Shown piece after piece: positions 32,501 through 42,528 of a stretch of 64,000 nucleotides of DNA. The first letter of the stretch is position 1. Every line of letters starts with the position of its first letter. Both the position numbers and the translations under genes were made by a program. The stretch is taken from assembly GCA_030280995.1 (NCBI GenBank), contig JASXTE010000009.1, positions 1,954,501 through 2,018,500 on the forward strand. Reading direction: 5' to 3'. The stretch comes from Hemileia vastatrix (lineage: Eukaryota > Basidiomycota > Pucciniomycetes > Pucciniales > Zaghouaniaceae). The notes below the pieces were generated by a model. The model worked only from the letters and a program-made list of their open reading frames with translations. It ran no database searches and had not been told where the DNA came from.

Positions 32501-33138
32501 AAAAGCCTTTTGAGCTTTGGTTAGGTTATGTCCCAAACACTCCTGCTCAGATTCTCAATAATAAATTACCTAAGTTGGAACTACACCCTGGTGTAAAATC
32601 TTTTATGCAAATGCAACAGCTATGCAGAAAACATGCTCAGAGTTGTATTGATAAAGCATTTGAATATGAAAAGAAAAGATGGGATAAATCCCATAAAGAA
32701 TACACATTTAACAAGGGTGATGAAGTGTTGATCTCTACTGTCCATTTCAATTTACAAGGTAACCACAAATTAAAAGATCCTTTTGTAGGACCATTTGTTG
32801 TTAAAAGAATGGTTGGTGATAATGCAGTAGAAGTTGTATTGTATTCTCCATATGATAGAAAACATCCTGTCTTTCCCATTTCTTTACTTAAACCTTATAC
32901 TTCCAACAGTGACTTATTTCCAAAGAGGAGAGGAAGACCTAAGAAGAACCCTCAGGAAGTCACAGAAACAGCAGAAATTGATAAAATTCTCAATGATAGA
33001 ATTATCACTTCTGAAAGAGGTACTGAATATTTATTGAGATATAAGAACAAATCATCTGAACATGATGCATGGATACCTGGCAAGGAAATTTCAAATCTGC
33101 CTGCTCTGTTGAAAAAATACAAAAAGAAAAAATCTTAG
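29527..33138 (+). CDS. Pol polyprotein: protease, RT, RNase H, integrase, chromodomain
   Basis: The frame is open from 29467 to 33138 with no early ATG, so it is expected to be made as a Gag-Pol fusion. Numbered from 29527 (1203 codons), the catalytic sites are protease VVLDSGAGG (Asp41), RT VYIDDIIVF (Asp393, Asp394) and RNase H LYTDAS (Asp540). Integrase has an HHCC-type zinc region in HDDILAGHF...CDSCQKSK, then MDFVTGL (Asp843), ISDRDPKF (Asp905) and HPQTDGLAERM (Glu941), giving the canonical 35 residues between the second Asp and the Glu. Residues of about 1150-1200 form a chromodomain (EIDKILNDR, EYLLRYKNKSSEHDAW), which in chromoviruses directs integration to heterochromatin. All catalytic residues are present. 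It is the only intact pol in the window. Confidence 0.95.
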   Translation: MNLSSVENAEIIKDITNNSIPISPLKATVIINGKNVDVVLDSGAGGSVVSEKALASVDKEYLSKLLPITSEKWRGYGSTLFPIGKYKTSVFFKYNGGFVRAICEFVVMKNDNLSNWFIMGNDILTMFGVKLDPANNCFTLGMNGKRKFKISSPKPSGHLLKSCNSLTQCKGMDDLLHEINTASFSDHLTNEQKDSIVASITSFPMAFAHGSHVLGIVQEEMKITLSCNLSDIPPSLKKKPYPASPSKRKDIEDNIETLLKMNIIEKVNVTPKYCVISPVLISYEKDKARLCGDYRALNTYTVDDIYPLPRINSIHATLQGAKFISCLDGNNGYHQVPVEKNSQNFLLIATHMGIYKYVRMPFGPKNAPSVFQKVMDNTFHQEIIEGWLMVYIDDIIVFSKTFDEHMIHLNRVFQKMDEINMTLSLKKCKFGFQSLKVLGHVVSGLQICVDHNKVAAIQNVKAPTSVREIQSFLGMCGYYRQYIKNYQVIALPLTKLTRKDVAFLWNNDCQKAFNTLKSCLMTAPILALPDFNKPFVLYTDASFIGLGAALHQKQIINDKSSEVVICYISRTLRNSELKYGATQLECLAVVWALEKLHYYLDDQKFELVTDCSAVKSLLNLKTPNRHMFRWQLAVQEYRGRMTIIHRAGNVHSNVDMLSRLPLPNNDSNPAYVPEDDTVHIHGIFIVDMEEELLQLILDSYDKDSDLNKLVTILNDPKNASIQALIKTLPAKYQNALNKGKFSIEDGYIYYRRKLNNVIVIPPSMKETILKLCHDDILAGHFDLEKTLIRIKNTAWWANMSEDTKLYVESCDSCQKSKRLTGKRAGLLQHIEAPSAPWQIINMDFVTGLPVAGKDSFNSCWVIVDRFTKMCKFIPTNKDVSTKELAFLWWSYMFNIIVFPKAIISDRDPKFTSEFWTSLMDICGCELKLSTAHHPQTDGLAERMIQTLEDMIRRYCAFGLEYKDNDRFTHDWVTLLPGLEFAYNSTSHSVTEKKPFELWLGYVPNTPAQILNNKLPKLELHPGVKSFMQMQQLCRKHAQSCIDKAFEYEKKRWDKSHKEYTFNKGDEVLISTVHFNLQGNHKLKDPFVGPFVVKRMVGDNAVEVVLYSPYDRKHPVFPISLLKPYTSNSDLFPKRRGRPKKNPQEVTETAEIDKILNDRIITSERGTEYLLRYKNKSSEHDAWIPGKEISNLPALLKKYKKKKS

Positions 33139-33161
33139 CATTTTTTTTATTGTTTTTTTTT

Positions 33162-33173
33162 AGAGTGAGGGAG
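33162..33173 (+). promoter_or_regulatory. Polypurine tract
   Basis: AGAGTGAGGGAG lies immediately before the 3' LTR and follows a T run. The core GTGAGGGAG is shared with the sister family at 14943-14954. Confidence 0.7.
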
Positions 33174-34310
33174 TGTCAGCCAGGCTATTCCAGGAGTCCA
33201 GTAAATAAATTATAAAACTTTAAAGAGTGCGTAAGACTTGTATTTAATGAATATAACTTAATATTTTATTGCATAATGAAATTATATAAGAATTTTATTA
33301 TATACAAGTGTTACATTAAATTTATTGGTTATATATATTTTTATATATACAATTAAATTGAGCATAATATAATATATTCTACAAATAATGGCGCATTTTT
33401 ATGTATTTAATAATTATAAATTTATATTTAATTAATTAAAAAACATATATTATAATTACAAGTGTAAATTTGATTTATAATATATTTAAATTAATTACTT
33501 AAATTTATATATTAAATAATACCTCTCATATGATACTAAACAATAATTAAGGACGCTTCTTTTGACCCTTAATTGTGTTAGAAAAAACAAATAAATTAAT
33601 TTGGACTAAATTGAGATTAATTGCTTGTTTTGTTGCGTCAAATTATTTTTTGTTTCACTTAAAATATCCTTTAATCAGAAGGTACCATCTGTTGGGAATT
33701 ATATTTCTCATAGTTCCTATGTTTCCAATCTTGTTTAGTTATTCACTATTGTCACTTACTGATTTGGGAATTAATGGCGGGGAAATTGGACTCTTAATTG
33801 GGCTTTTAATTATTTGTTTCATGTTTTTCTCTATATTGTTATGTTTCATTTACTCTTTTGATATGTTTGTTTTATTCCATTCTAATCATTGTATTTACAA
33901 ATATAGTAGCGCTTCAGAGGACCCATTGCCTATAAAAGGGCCTTGGATAATCCCCTGTAGCCTTATCACTTATTATACACTCAACAAATTAAATACAATT
34001 TTTATATTACGTTTATATTCTTTTTATTAGTAATAAAATTCTAATTAAAATTCTATATAACAATTTAAAGGTTGCTTTAAGTCTGATAGTAATTATAGTG
34101 TTTGCCGCGCAGAACTCTTACTTAAATAATATTAATATTAATAAAACCAATTTGTTGTCACCTCTCAGATCACTCGTCGTTGCCTTCTCTCAAATAAATT
34201 AAATAATTTTAATTGTTTTTATTTCTTTTATTTCTAAAACTATTATCTCCTTCTTGTCCTCCTCTCTTTTCTTCCCTCTTCTCCTATATCTTCTAGACGA
34301 CTGACCGACA
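33174..34310 (+). repeat. 3' LTR of the young chromovirus
   Basis: The LTR is 1137 bp with the same ends as the 5' LTR (TGTCAG start, GACTGACCGACA end), followed by the AATTC duplication. The frame corresponding to the hydrophobic LTR ORF is at 33575-34030, and the TATA box is at 33931-33938. Confidence 0.95.
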
Positions 34311-34315
34311 AATTC

Positions 34316-34739
34316 TGTCTTTTTTCCCTGGATTATCATCAAATTGGGTGTTATCCCCCACACCACAAATTCAGTCTTTCCATCAGTCCATCATCTCTGG
34401 CTCATAATCATTCTCACTTTCTTTTTGGGCCTTTTTCCCCTCATTAATCTTATTGTTACATAAATTTTATTATATTACATTCATTATTTCATTGGCCCAT
34501 TGTCCTCACATTATTTTTAACAATTTTTATTAATGATTGAACTACAAAAATAACAGTAAAGACATCTAAGCATTCTAAATTAAAGCTAAACAACAACAAC
34601 TTATAATAATAATCAACCATCATCATACTTACATAAATTTTCATATTTTGTAATACACTCATAGCTATAACATTTTTATATAACACCTTGTAAATTTTAC
34701 TTAAAAACTCTTATATATATACTTATAGGGTATCATTGG
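34316..34739. other. Spacer, no gene seen
   Basis: The target sequence of the young element resumes here with C/T-rich repeats reminiscent of 24905-25147, then A+T-rich sequence. Nothing else was recognised. Confidence 0.4.
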
Positions 34740-36120
34740 AAAGTTCTCAAATTCAAAGTGTAGAGTAGACTCCTACAGTCTCCATGCTGCAGGCAGAATC
34801 CAAGGGAGTTAGAAAAACAAAAAGAAATCCCTGTCCCTCTAAGTAAATGTAAGATTCAATTAACTAAGCTTGAAGATCTTCTTGAAGAGTTGGATAAGTC
34901 GAAAATCTGAGAGAAAGATTTTGAAAGCGTTGGAAACCTATTATAGAAAAAAATAAGTGCAATAAATGATTACACCCCCAAAACAAATACCTTATACCAG
35001 ATTAGACTGATACAAGTCACAGCAAATACTTAGAACAAGCCGCAACACTTTCCCCAGAGACTGAAAAGTACAGTAAAGTGCCCCAGAAACTACCCTTGGG
35101 ATGATCTGTTCAAAGGTGCCTTATTAAAGGTCTGCCCCAGATTTATCCAGTTTCCCACCAAAATTAAAGAGAGTTCTTTATTATATTTTTATTTTATAAA
35201 TTTTATAAGAAAAGAAATAAATTTGAGTCACCCTGGATGAGAGCTATCCAATGGTACCCTATATGTTGATATTTTTTATTATAATTGTTGTTATATGTTA
35301 AATATTGTTAATTATCAAAAAGACCCTTGTTATCGAAACTAAAAGACAAAAAACCTCTAGAAGACTAAGATCCTCCTACTACTATCTTATTCTCCTCATC
35401 CAGACCTTTCCAAAAATACCCTACATGCATAGGATCTACAATAAACTATTGATCTAACAAGCATGATAAATTCTAACCAAATTTTGCCACAATAGCCAAA
35501 CTTTTCTGCAGTGACCAAACTTTGCACTGGTGATCAGACTATCCTACAGTGACCAAACTTTACCACAGTTCCCAGACTTTTCTGCAGTGAGGAAACTTTG
35601 CACTGGTGATCAGACTTTCCCATTGTGAGAAAATTTTGCCACAATGAGCTCTTTTTGCCATAATCAGCTAATTTTGCCATAATGAGCTAATTTGGCCAAA
35701 GTGAGTTAATCTTTTCACCATAACCAAACTTTTCCACAATGACAGAATTTTTCCAGTACACTTTGCTTTTGCACCAGAAAATCACCGGAGCGAACCAGAG
35801 CACACCAGAGCGCACTGGAAAAAAATGGCTACTCCATGAGCACACTGCATCCACCAAAAATACCAAGAGAGCCCTAGAAAATCCAGTAAAATCAATACCC
35901 AATCCATGAAACCATCAAATAACAATAGGAATACCAACATATATCCATTCCAAAACACCATAAATCCTCCAAAAAATCACCATAAATCCTCCAAAAATCA
36001 CCATAAATCCACCCAAAAAAAACTCCAGTTAACTTTCTTCAACCAAATTAACACCCGCTAACACCATGATTTTCTACCAACCAAGGTCCAATCAAATTTT
36101 CACCTAAGTAGCCTACCCAG
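34740..36120 (-). repeat. Dispersed repeat R-A, second antisense copy
   Basis: Long matching blocks to 40425-41619 are visible at roughly 85 percent by eye: GCAGAATCCAAGGGAG, CACTTTCCCCAGAGACTG, the TATCCAGTTTCCCACC block, and GAGAGCTATCCAATGG. The latter block and CCCTGTCCC link it to 22060-23900. It includes an internal minisatellite (35480-35760). It is probably an old LTR of a copia-like family; no ORF is supported. Confidence 0.55.
35480..35760. repeat. Minisatellite of about 19 bp, about 14 degenerate units
   Basis: Units of 18 to 21 bases resemble CAGTGACCAAACTTTGCCA, with variants such as AATGAGCTAATTTTGCCA. The same array, with about 10 units, lies at the equivalent point of the other R-A copy (41125-41335), so it is part of the repeat family and varies in copy number. 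Confidence 0.7.
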
Positions 36121-36369
36121 ATTTGGAATGCCACAACGGACTCAATTTTAAAATCTTTTCACTAAAATAATAACTTCATGAAATCATATAAGTCTATCAT
36201 TTAAATAAATTCTCTTAGTACAGCTTTACTGTTGTAATTCTTTCTCCTAACTTTAAGAACACAGATTCAACATCTCTAAATGGTTAATACCAATTGGTTA
36301 ACTTATCACTACATATCAAGTAGACACTTAAGCTTAGTTAATTGTGAACCCATAAATTTTTCATAAAGG

Positions 36370-36470
36370 GACAGGGTTTTTTTCTTTTTATTCAAACCGT
36401 TGGATTCTGCTTACAGCAAGGAAATTGTAAGAGTCTTTCTACATTGATGGAACCCAATGCGGGGTTTCAA
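36370..36470 (+). repeat. R-A fragment, sense, LTR end followed by leader
   Basis: GGATTCTGCTTACAGCAAGG and its flank match the reverse complement of 34770-34800 and 40435-40460. The segment reads like the terminal part of R-A in sense orientation. About 100 bases later a decayed ORF starts (36572), which fits an LTR followed by a gag-like gene. Confidence 0.5.
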
Positions 36471-36571
36471 TTTTCTGGATTTTAAAAAAACTCACTTGTT
36501 ACTAGGAATATCTTAGCCTGCAAGAGACTTTTATTGGATTGATTTTTTTATGTTGATCTTTAGTCTTTGGG

Positions 36572-37456
36572 ATGTCTTTTGCTTCTGTATCTGGTTTTTT
36601 GGCTGCTAGTGTACCTATTAGGGCATCAGTATTGATTTTTTAGGGATGGGCCCAAGTTCCTGGTGATGATTTAGATGCATTTTTTATAGGTATGAAACTT
36701 CATCTGGGATTGATGGTGCTTTACCTTTGGATATGGTGAAGCAGATTATGTTTTTATGGGTGACACAATGGTGGAGGAAGATGTTATTAAGATGGATGGT
36801 TATGCCTCAAGATTGTGGGAAGCTAAAGTTGGACATGAAAAAGAGGTGGCCAAAGATTTATTAATTGGATGATCTCAAGGATATAGCTATAAAATGGAAA
36901 TCTAAAGGTGGTTTAACATCTCTTAGTCAGTATCATCAGTTTATGGTTGATTTTCAAGTGGTTTTTAATTATATGTTGGATTTCAATGTTTTATGTCATG
37001 AAGATGAGGAAAAATAGGTTTTTCAAATGGTATGGGTAATAAGGTTAAATACGTTGTTTGGGAATTTCTTTTAAATGCTAATATGATTAAGACTAGTAGA
37101 ACTGGGGAAAGTATGATTAAATCTATGAAGCTGGTAAAGAAGGATATTTTGAATTATCTAGGTTCTTTGACTTGTGAAGATATGAGCCCTAAAGGGGACA
37201 CTTGGTGACTCAAGAGGTAAAAGAGGATAGTTTAGAGGATTAAAATGGTGTTAAAATTTTGTATTCCGCTATCCCTGAAGGTTTTTGTCAGCCTGAAGAT
37301 ACTGCTTTGGATGAAATTTCTGTTGGGAAAGAAGATGTCATGTGTTACATGACACTCAAAGCAAAAATACCTCAACTACCCCACTATTCAAACTCTAACT
37401 ACACTAGTAACACAAAAAAGGCAAACTTTGGGAAATTACATTCTATTGTGTCTTGA
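36572..37456 (+). pseudogene. Decayed unrecognised ORF, possibly gag of the R-A element
   Basis: The translation begins MSFASVSGFLAAS and continues after a stop with GWAQVPGDDLDAFFIGM. It then switches frame to GIDGALPLDMVKQIMFLWV, WRKMLLRW and later DDLKDIAIKWKSKGGLTSL and FQVVFNYMLDFNVLCHEDEE, with several stops. A last open piece lies at 37259-37456. The composition and the position after an R-A end suggest a Gag-like protein, but I do not recognise the family. It is not functional as it stands. Confidence 0.4.
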
Positions 37457-38100
37457 ATTAGCTGCACTATTCAAACTTTAAAATTATCCTAAAAATAAAG
37501 ACACTTATGCTTTTAAAACGTCAGCAATGTACGTGCAATCTAGGGCTAAGATTGAGGCAATATTCAAAAGGGGGTAATTAGGAGGTATGTGAACCTAGGA
37601 ACAGGGAAGAAGGTTTATAAGGTTATATGATTGGGAAATGGGAATTCTGGTGAATTATATGGGTCTGTGGGTATATGGTGGCTGGTTGGTTAATGGGTCA
37701 GTGCAAGGAGGAATAGGATATTTAAACGGGTTACTTTGGTTTGACATTCTCTAGTATTAAATTATAAAATATATTTGTGATAGTAGTCAAACTCTTATTT
37801 TTCTATTATTATATTTGTTCTTTTATTTCTTAATAATTGATTTTTATTAAAGTCCTAAATACCTAAATCATCCCTTTGATTAATAAGTTGCAACCCTTTG
37901 TGAGATTTACCACAATTGTTAGTGTTCTTACCATATACATTAATTATTCCTCAAAGATTATCTTGAGCCATAATTTATTACTTAGATCTATCTTTGAACC
38001 ACAACTCAAAAGAGTCCTCTGTGATTTGAAGTTGTAATGTCCCTCTTCCTTTAATCTCCATTACCTTAAGATCAACCTAGTCCCTGTGTGTAGGTTGTCC
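37457..38100. other. Spacer, no gene seen
   Basis: A+T-rich sequence without a supportable ORF or repeat. Confidence 0.4.
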
Positions 38101-38418
38101 TGTGACAGAAGAGTTTTTAGAAGATAAAGATATTTCTGTCACTGATGAAATACTTTTGGATTTTTGGGAAGATATTGTGCTAATTGATTGGGAGGTTTAT
38201 TAAGAGGATAGTTTCTCTTTAGTTCTACCATAAGAACCAGAATCTGTCTGAAATGAAAAGGTATATTTTGATGGTGGATTGGATTTAACCTTGGAGAATT
38301 TTGTTCAATCTCAAGAAAAGATAGAAAAGCTGGATATTGTTTTTCCTGAACTAATAAAGAGTTCTGAGGAAATTGAGAATTGAGTGCATGAATTGAATGC
38401 ACTTATAATTTTTTAAAA
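38101..38418 (+). pseudogene. Decayed acidic ORF fragment
   Basis: The plus-strand reading gives an acidic, Ile/Leu-rich peptide (EEFLEDKDISVTDEILLDFW, then LTLENFVQSQEKIEKLDIVF and PELIKSSEEIEN) interrupted by four stops. It may continue the ORF of 36572-37456 or belong to the same decayed element. No domain was recognised. The overlapping minus-strand ORF (38402-38139) looks like its shadow. Confidence 0.35.
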
Positions 38419-39002
38419 GGTGTTTTTTTTTATCTTTTGGTAGGACAAATTCTGGTGATTTATTTGAGTAGTTTTTGTGATAGGTGAAAATGCCCTTAAT
38501 GAAGCTTTATCAGTTTTTACCAGGGGATATCATGAATATGATTCCTTGGAAACTAGGGCAAATTACCTTTGAATTAAATGGATTTTTTTATCTTTAATTT
38601 GCTTAATTTTGGACTATTTTATTTCATTCGATAATTTTATGAAGACCTCCATTTTTTGAGGTAGGTAGGGCTGATTGATTTAATGTTGGAATCTCTCCTC
38701 AAGAGAAAATCCTGGATTAAAATACTTCAGATCACTTAGAGATAATTCAAGTTAACTCTAAATTATATTCTGTGAATATCTCTTTAGAATGTCATAATCA
38801 CCAGAAAATAAACATGGGAACCTGATAGAAGGTGCCAATCCCTATCTTTGACTTAAATAAATTTCAAATCAGCTGTAATTCTTCTGGAAAAACTGCATAC
38901 TGAAGAATGAGCTAAATGGCTCACACAACCTCAAATCAAACTTACTCTTAAATTAAAACTGAATATAGCAATAGGCACCTGCTAGTAGGTGCCACATGAT
39001 TT

Positions 39003-39640
39003 TTGGCGGTGTATGTGTTGGATTTTTCTAAATGTCTGTTGTCTTTATCAAGTTTTTCTAAAAGTTTTAAAAATGGGTCAAGAGAAATGAGGGGATGTAT
39101 TGTGTTAGAGAAAAATTGGAATGGTAAATTGTTTAATATTGTGGATAATAGTGGTGTTGCTTCTGGGTGTATATTTTGTGGCTTCCAGAAAGAGGGTAAA
39201 CTGCAATTAACTCATAAAAATTAGCAAAAAATCTTAGTATAATTAATTAAAAGAATAATATTTTTGATAATTCTATTTATGTCCTCCAGAAAAAGGTTGA
39301 ACTTCCAACTTTATTTACTAGGGATTTTGAGGAGGAGAATGGTGGTTATGGTGATGGAAAATTAAATTTAAAATAAGATGAAGGAAAGAGAGATAAAAAA
39401 TTTAAAATAATAAATAAAAAATATGTTGCAACTAATTTTTTTTATGATTCTGATTATGAAGAAATTTTTGATTAAAAGTTATTTAACAGTGCACCTACAA
39501 GAGATCTTATTCCTCAAGTCAAAGTGGATGTTGTAGAAAAGGAAGAGTTCTATAATAATAAGCTAGAAACACAATTCTGAGATGGGTTAGTTCTCCTTTC
39601 TAAATCTAATTCTAAAAAGAAGCGCCTGGCACTCTAATAT
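39003..39640 (+). pseudogene. Decayed ORF fragments with a CX2C motif
   Basis: 39003-39224 encodes a peptide containing SGCIFCGFQKEGKLQLTH, a possible half zinc knuckle. After stops and frame changes a further readable piece includes KKYVATNFFYDSDYEEIFD and TRDLIPQVKVDVVEKEEFY, up to about 39600. Acidic composition and decay resemble 38101-38418. The end (about 39560-39640, with AAAAAGAAGCGCC) is repeated at 50500-50580. It is probably part of an old retroelement; function unknown. Confidence 0.35.
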
Positions 39641-40424
39641 TTAAAGACAGTAAAATCATGTATTGTAAGTCTAATTATAAATATTTTTCTAATGAAGGAG
39701 AAAGTAGAATAGATTTGTAGAGATCTTTTTAAAAGAAAAGGGGAAATATATTTTAAAATAAGCAATCAAACTGTTGGCTAGATCAATTCTCAGTAAGAAG
39801 AAGTATTCTCAGTCACTCCCTCTTGAAGTGCTCTATCTAATACTATCCTTACTGTAGCAAAAAAATAACTCTACAGAACTACTTCTGGTATGCACACTTA
39901 ATATGTACAAAACAATAAAATATATTTATTTCACCTTTTTATTTAAAAGAAAATATCTACTGATATTTTTTTCCACATTTTCTACTGTGTACTTCTCTAC
40001 TCTCCTTTACTATATTTACAAGTGAGTACTTATATATATTTATATGATCAGTGTCCTATTCCTATGTTTACTTGCCCTTTTAGTTTTCCTACACAAGTTC
40101 AGCGCTAATACAAGCATATAAAATAATATCTAATTATCTCATTAGTATATGTACAACTATTGTGCAAGTTTTGGTTCTAATAGCACCTGAAACTCCACTC
40201 TTCTGTACATACCCTACTCTTCCTGAGATTCCTAACTTAAACAGTAGGTACTGTTACCCCTTCATACCTATTGTATAACTCACACTTTCTGCATGAGTCG
40301 CTTATATTAATGAAACCATATGCACTAAGCTATTAGCTTCCGTATTTTTTATCTTACCTTATATCCTGTGTTTGAATGTTACCTTTTTTCATTGACATTT
40401 TTTTCATCTCACCCATGTAGAATG
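39641..40424. other. Spacer, no gene seen
   Basis: Partly similar to 50560-50730 (the CTCCCTCTTGAA block), so it is repeat-derived; otherwise A+T-rich without supportable features. Confidence 0.4.
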
Positions 40425-41619
40425 ACTCTTACGGTTGCCTTGCTGTAAGCAGAATCCAAAGGAGTTGTATAATGCTGAGAAACAACTATCCTTCTAAGTA
40501 AGCATAATAATCAATTAAATAATTTTGAAGAGTTTTATGAGTAGAAATTCTGAGAGTTAGACTTCAAATTTGTTGGAAACCTATAATAAAGACAAATCTA
40601 AGTGAAACCAATGGTTACACCAGCCAAAAAAATACCTTGTAACAGATTTCACTGATAAAAGTCACACAAATACTTAGAAAAAGCCCTAACACTTTCCCCA
40701 GAGACTGAAAAGTACAGTAAAGTACTCCAGAAACTACCCTTGGAATGACCTGTTCAAAGGTGCCCTATTAAAGGCCTGCCGCACTTTTATCCAGTTTCCC
40801 ACCAAAATAAAAGAGTGTACTTTATTATATTTTTATTTTATGAATTTTATAAGAAAAGAAATAAATTTGAGTCCCCCAGTATGAGAGCTATCCAATGGTA
40901 CCCTATATGTTAATATATTTATTATAATTGTTGATTTATGTTGAATATTGTTAATTATAAAAAAAACCCTTATTTTCAAAACTAAAAATACATAAACATG
41001 TAGAAGAATAGGATTCTTTACCTCTCTATCTGACTCTCCTGCTCCAGACCTTTTGAAAAATAACCTATATGCATAGGATCTACAACAAACTATTGATCTA
41101 GTAAGCATAATAAATTTTTGACCAAATTTCGCCACAATAACCAAATATTAACCCAGTGACCAGACTTTCCCATTGTGAGAAAAATTTTACAAAATGATCT
41201 CTTTTTACCACAATGAGCTATTTTTGCCAGATTGAGCTAATTTTGCCAGATTGAGCTAAATTTACCACAGTGAGATAATTTTCCAAACAATGACCAAACT
41301 TTGCCACAATGACAGAATTTTTCCAGTACACTTTGCTTTTGCACCCGAAAATCACTGGAGCAAACCAGAGAGAACCGGAGCACCAGAGCTCAGTGGCAAT
41401 TCTATCAGCACACCATATCCACCAATAATACTAAAAGACACCAAATCAAGTAAAACACTAAAAAACAGTAAAATATGATAAAAACCATCATGGAATAACA
41501 GATAGAGAAGAATCTGGGCTATCCAATGATAATAATCACCTTCTAAAATTCCAAATATCCAGCCTGATAATCCAGAAAATTGCTACTAATCTTTAAAAAT
41601 AAACACAAAAGAGCCCCAG
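40425..41619 (-). repeat. Dispersed repeat R-A, third antisense copy, interrupted
   Basis: This copy aligns with 34740-36120 and includes the minisatellite of about 19 bp at 41125-41335 (about 10 units). It is interrupted at 41619 by the minus-strand chromovirus and resumes at 50061 after one copy of the CCCAG duplication; the resumption runs to about 50330. Confidence 0.6.
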
Positions 41620-42422
41620 TGTCACCGGACGACCTATGCACAAGGTCGAGGATGTTCCTGCAAGTGAGATAAAAGGTCCAGATACTTCTTTGAAGTACAG
41701 AGGGATAGTTTTAGGAAGTGATTCAAAGATGACTCAAAGGAAGAACTACTGCTCCGAGTTATGTTCGAGAAGGATTCTAATATAATTGAACAGTAATATT
41801 AAAATTCTTAAGATCTCACGAAGGGTTGGAAACTCAACAATCAAAGATTTAGGATTTAGATATGATTATTGAGAAAATAAAGAAAGATACAAAAATAATG
41901 ATTTTCACTTAGAGTTTTATCACTATTAACTATAAATACGTTTTATAATTTAATTCTAAGGAATGTCGAACCAAAAACCCAGCCCCTTTTATATCCTTTA
42001 CTCCTCCTCGCATTGACCTCATACTCATCCACCATTCCACACACCACAACCCATTTAAAATATATCCGTTACACCTGGACCCTCCTCACTAACATCCGTT
42101 AACCCCTTAATCCTTCACTAACCATTCCATCCATGCTCACTACCCCTTAAAAACCCACAGACATTTCATGAACCTTTTAATGTACTATTATATTTACTAT
42201 TGCGCTGTGTGTCGCTTATTGGGAGAAAAACTAAGACACACTATTGAGAGATTGACTAATTTAGATTTAGAGTTTTAGGCTAGCGCAATTGAATAGGGAG
42301 TACACAAAGGAAAGTCGCAGTTGCTATGGAGAGTTGCTTTCTGCGCTTTGAGTATGGATTTGAACCCTTTAGTATTGATTTAATGAGCTAATTTTGCCTC
42401 GAATGTCACATGGCGCGTGACA
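41620..42422 (-). repeat. 3' LTR of the minus-strand chromovirus
   Basis: 803 bp, TGTCACCGGACG start and GCGTGACA end on the plus strand. Compared with 49258-50060 the visible differences are mostly C/T or G/A and often lie in CpG (for example CCGG/CCAG near 41626, TATGC/TACGC near 41637, GTCGAGG/GTCAAGG near 41647, ACATGG/ACGTGG near 42409). Confidence 0.95.
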
Positions 42423-42528
42423 GATGCCCAGGTATAAGAACGCAAACTCCGTTGAGCGTAAAACATATTTCCCACACTAATTTCCCTTCCTCTTTACTTA
42501 ATTATTATTTTTATTACTTTAATTCATT

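Larger units (their letters stand above)
25153..34310 (+). mobile_element. Near-intact Ty3/gypsy chromovirus, target duplication AATTC
   Basis: The element is complete and 9158 bp long. It has two 1137-bp LTRs (25153-26289 and 33174-34310) that start TGTCAG, and AATTC flanks at 25148-25152 and 34311-34315. About eight differences between the LTRs are seen by eye (about 0.7 percent), so the insertion is young. The internal order is leader, small spliced ORF, Gag with a zinc knuckle, Pol (protease, RT, RNase H, integrase, chromodomain), polypurine tract. Pol is one uninterrupted frame. The protein family is the same as in the decayed copies at 5439-17518, but the LTR sequences are different. 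Confidence 0.95.

Noticed and set aside
41620..42422. Programmed readthrough to explain the stops in the minus-strand chromovirus
   Set aside because: There are too many stops plus a frame change, and the stops fit CpG or C-to-T decay; ordinary pseudogene.
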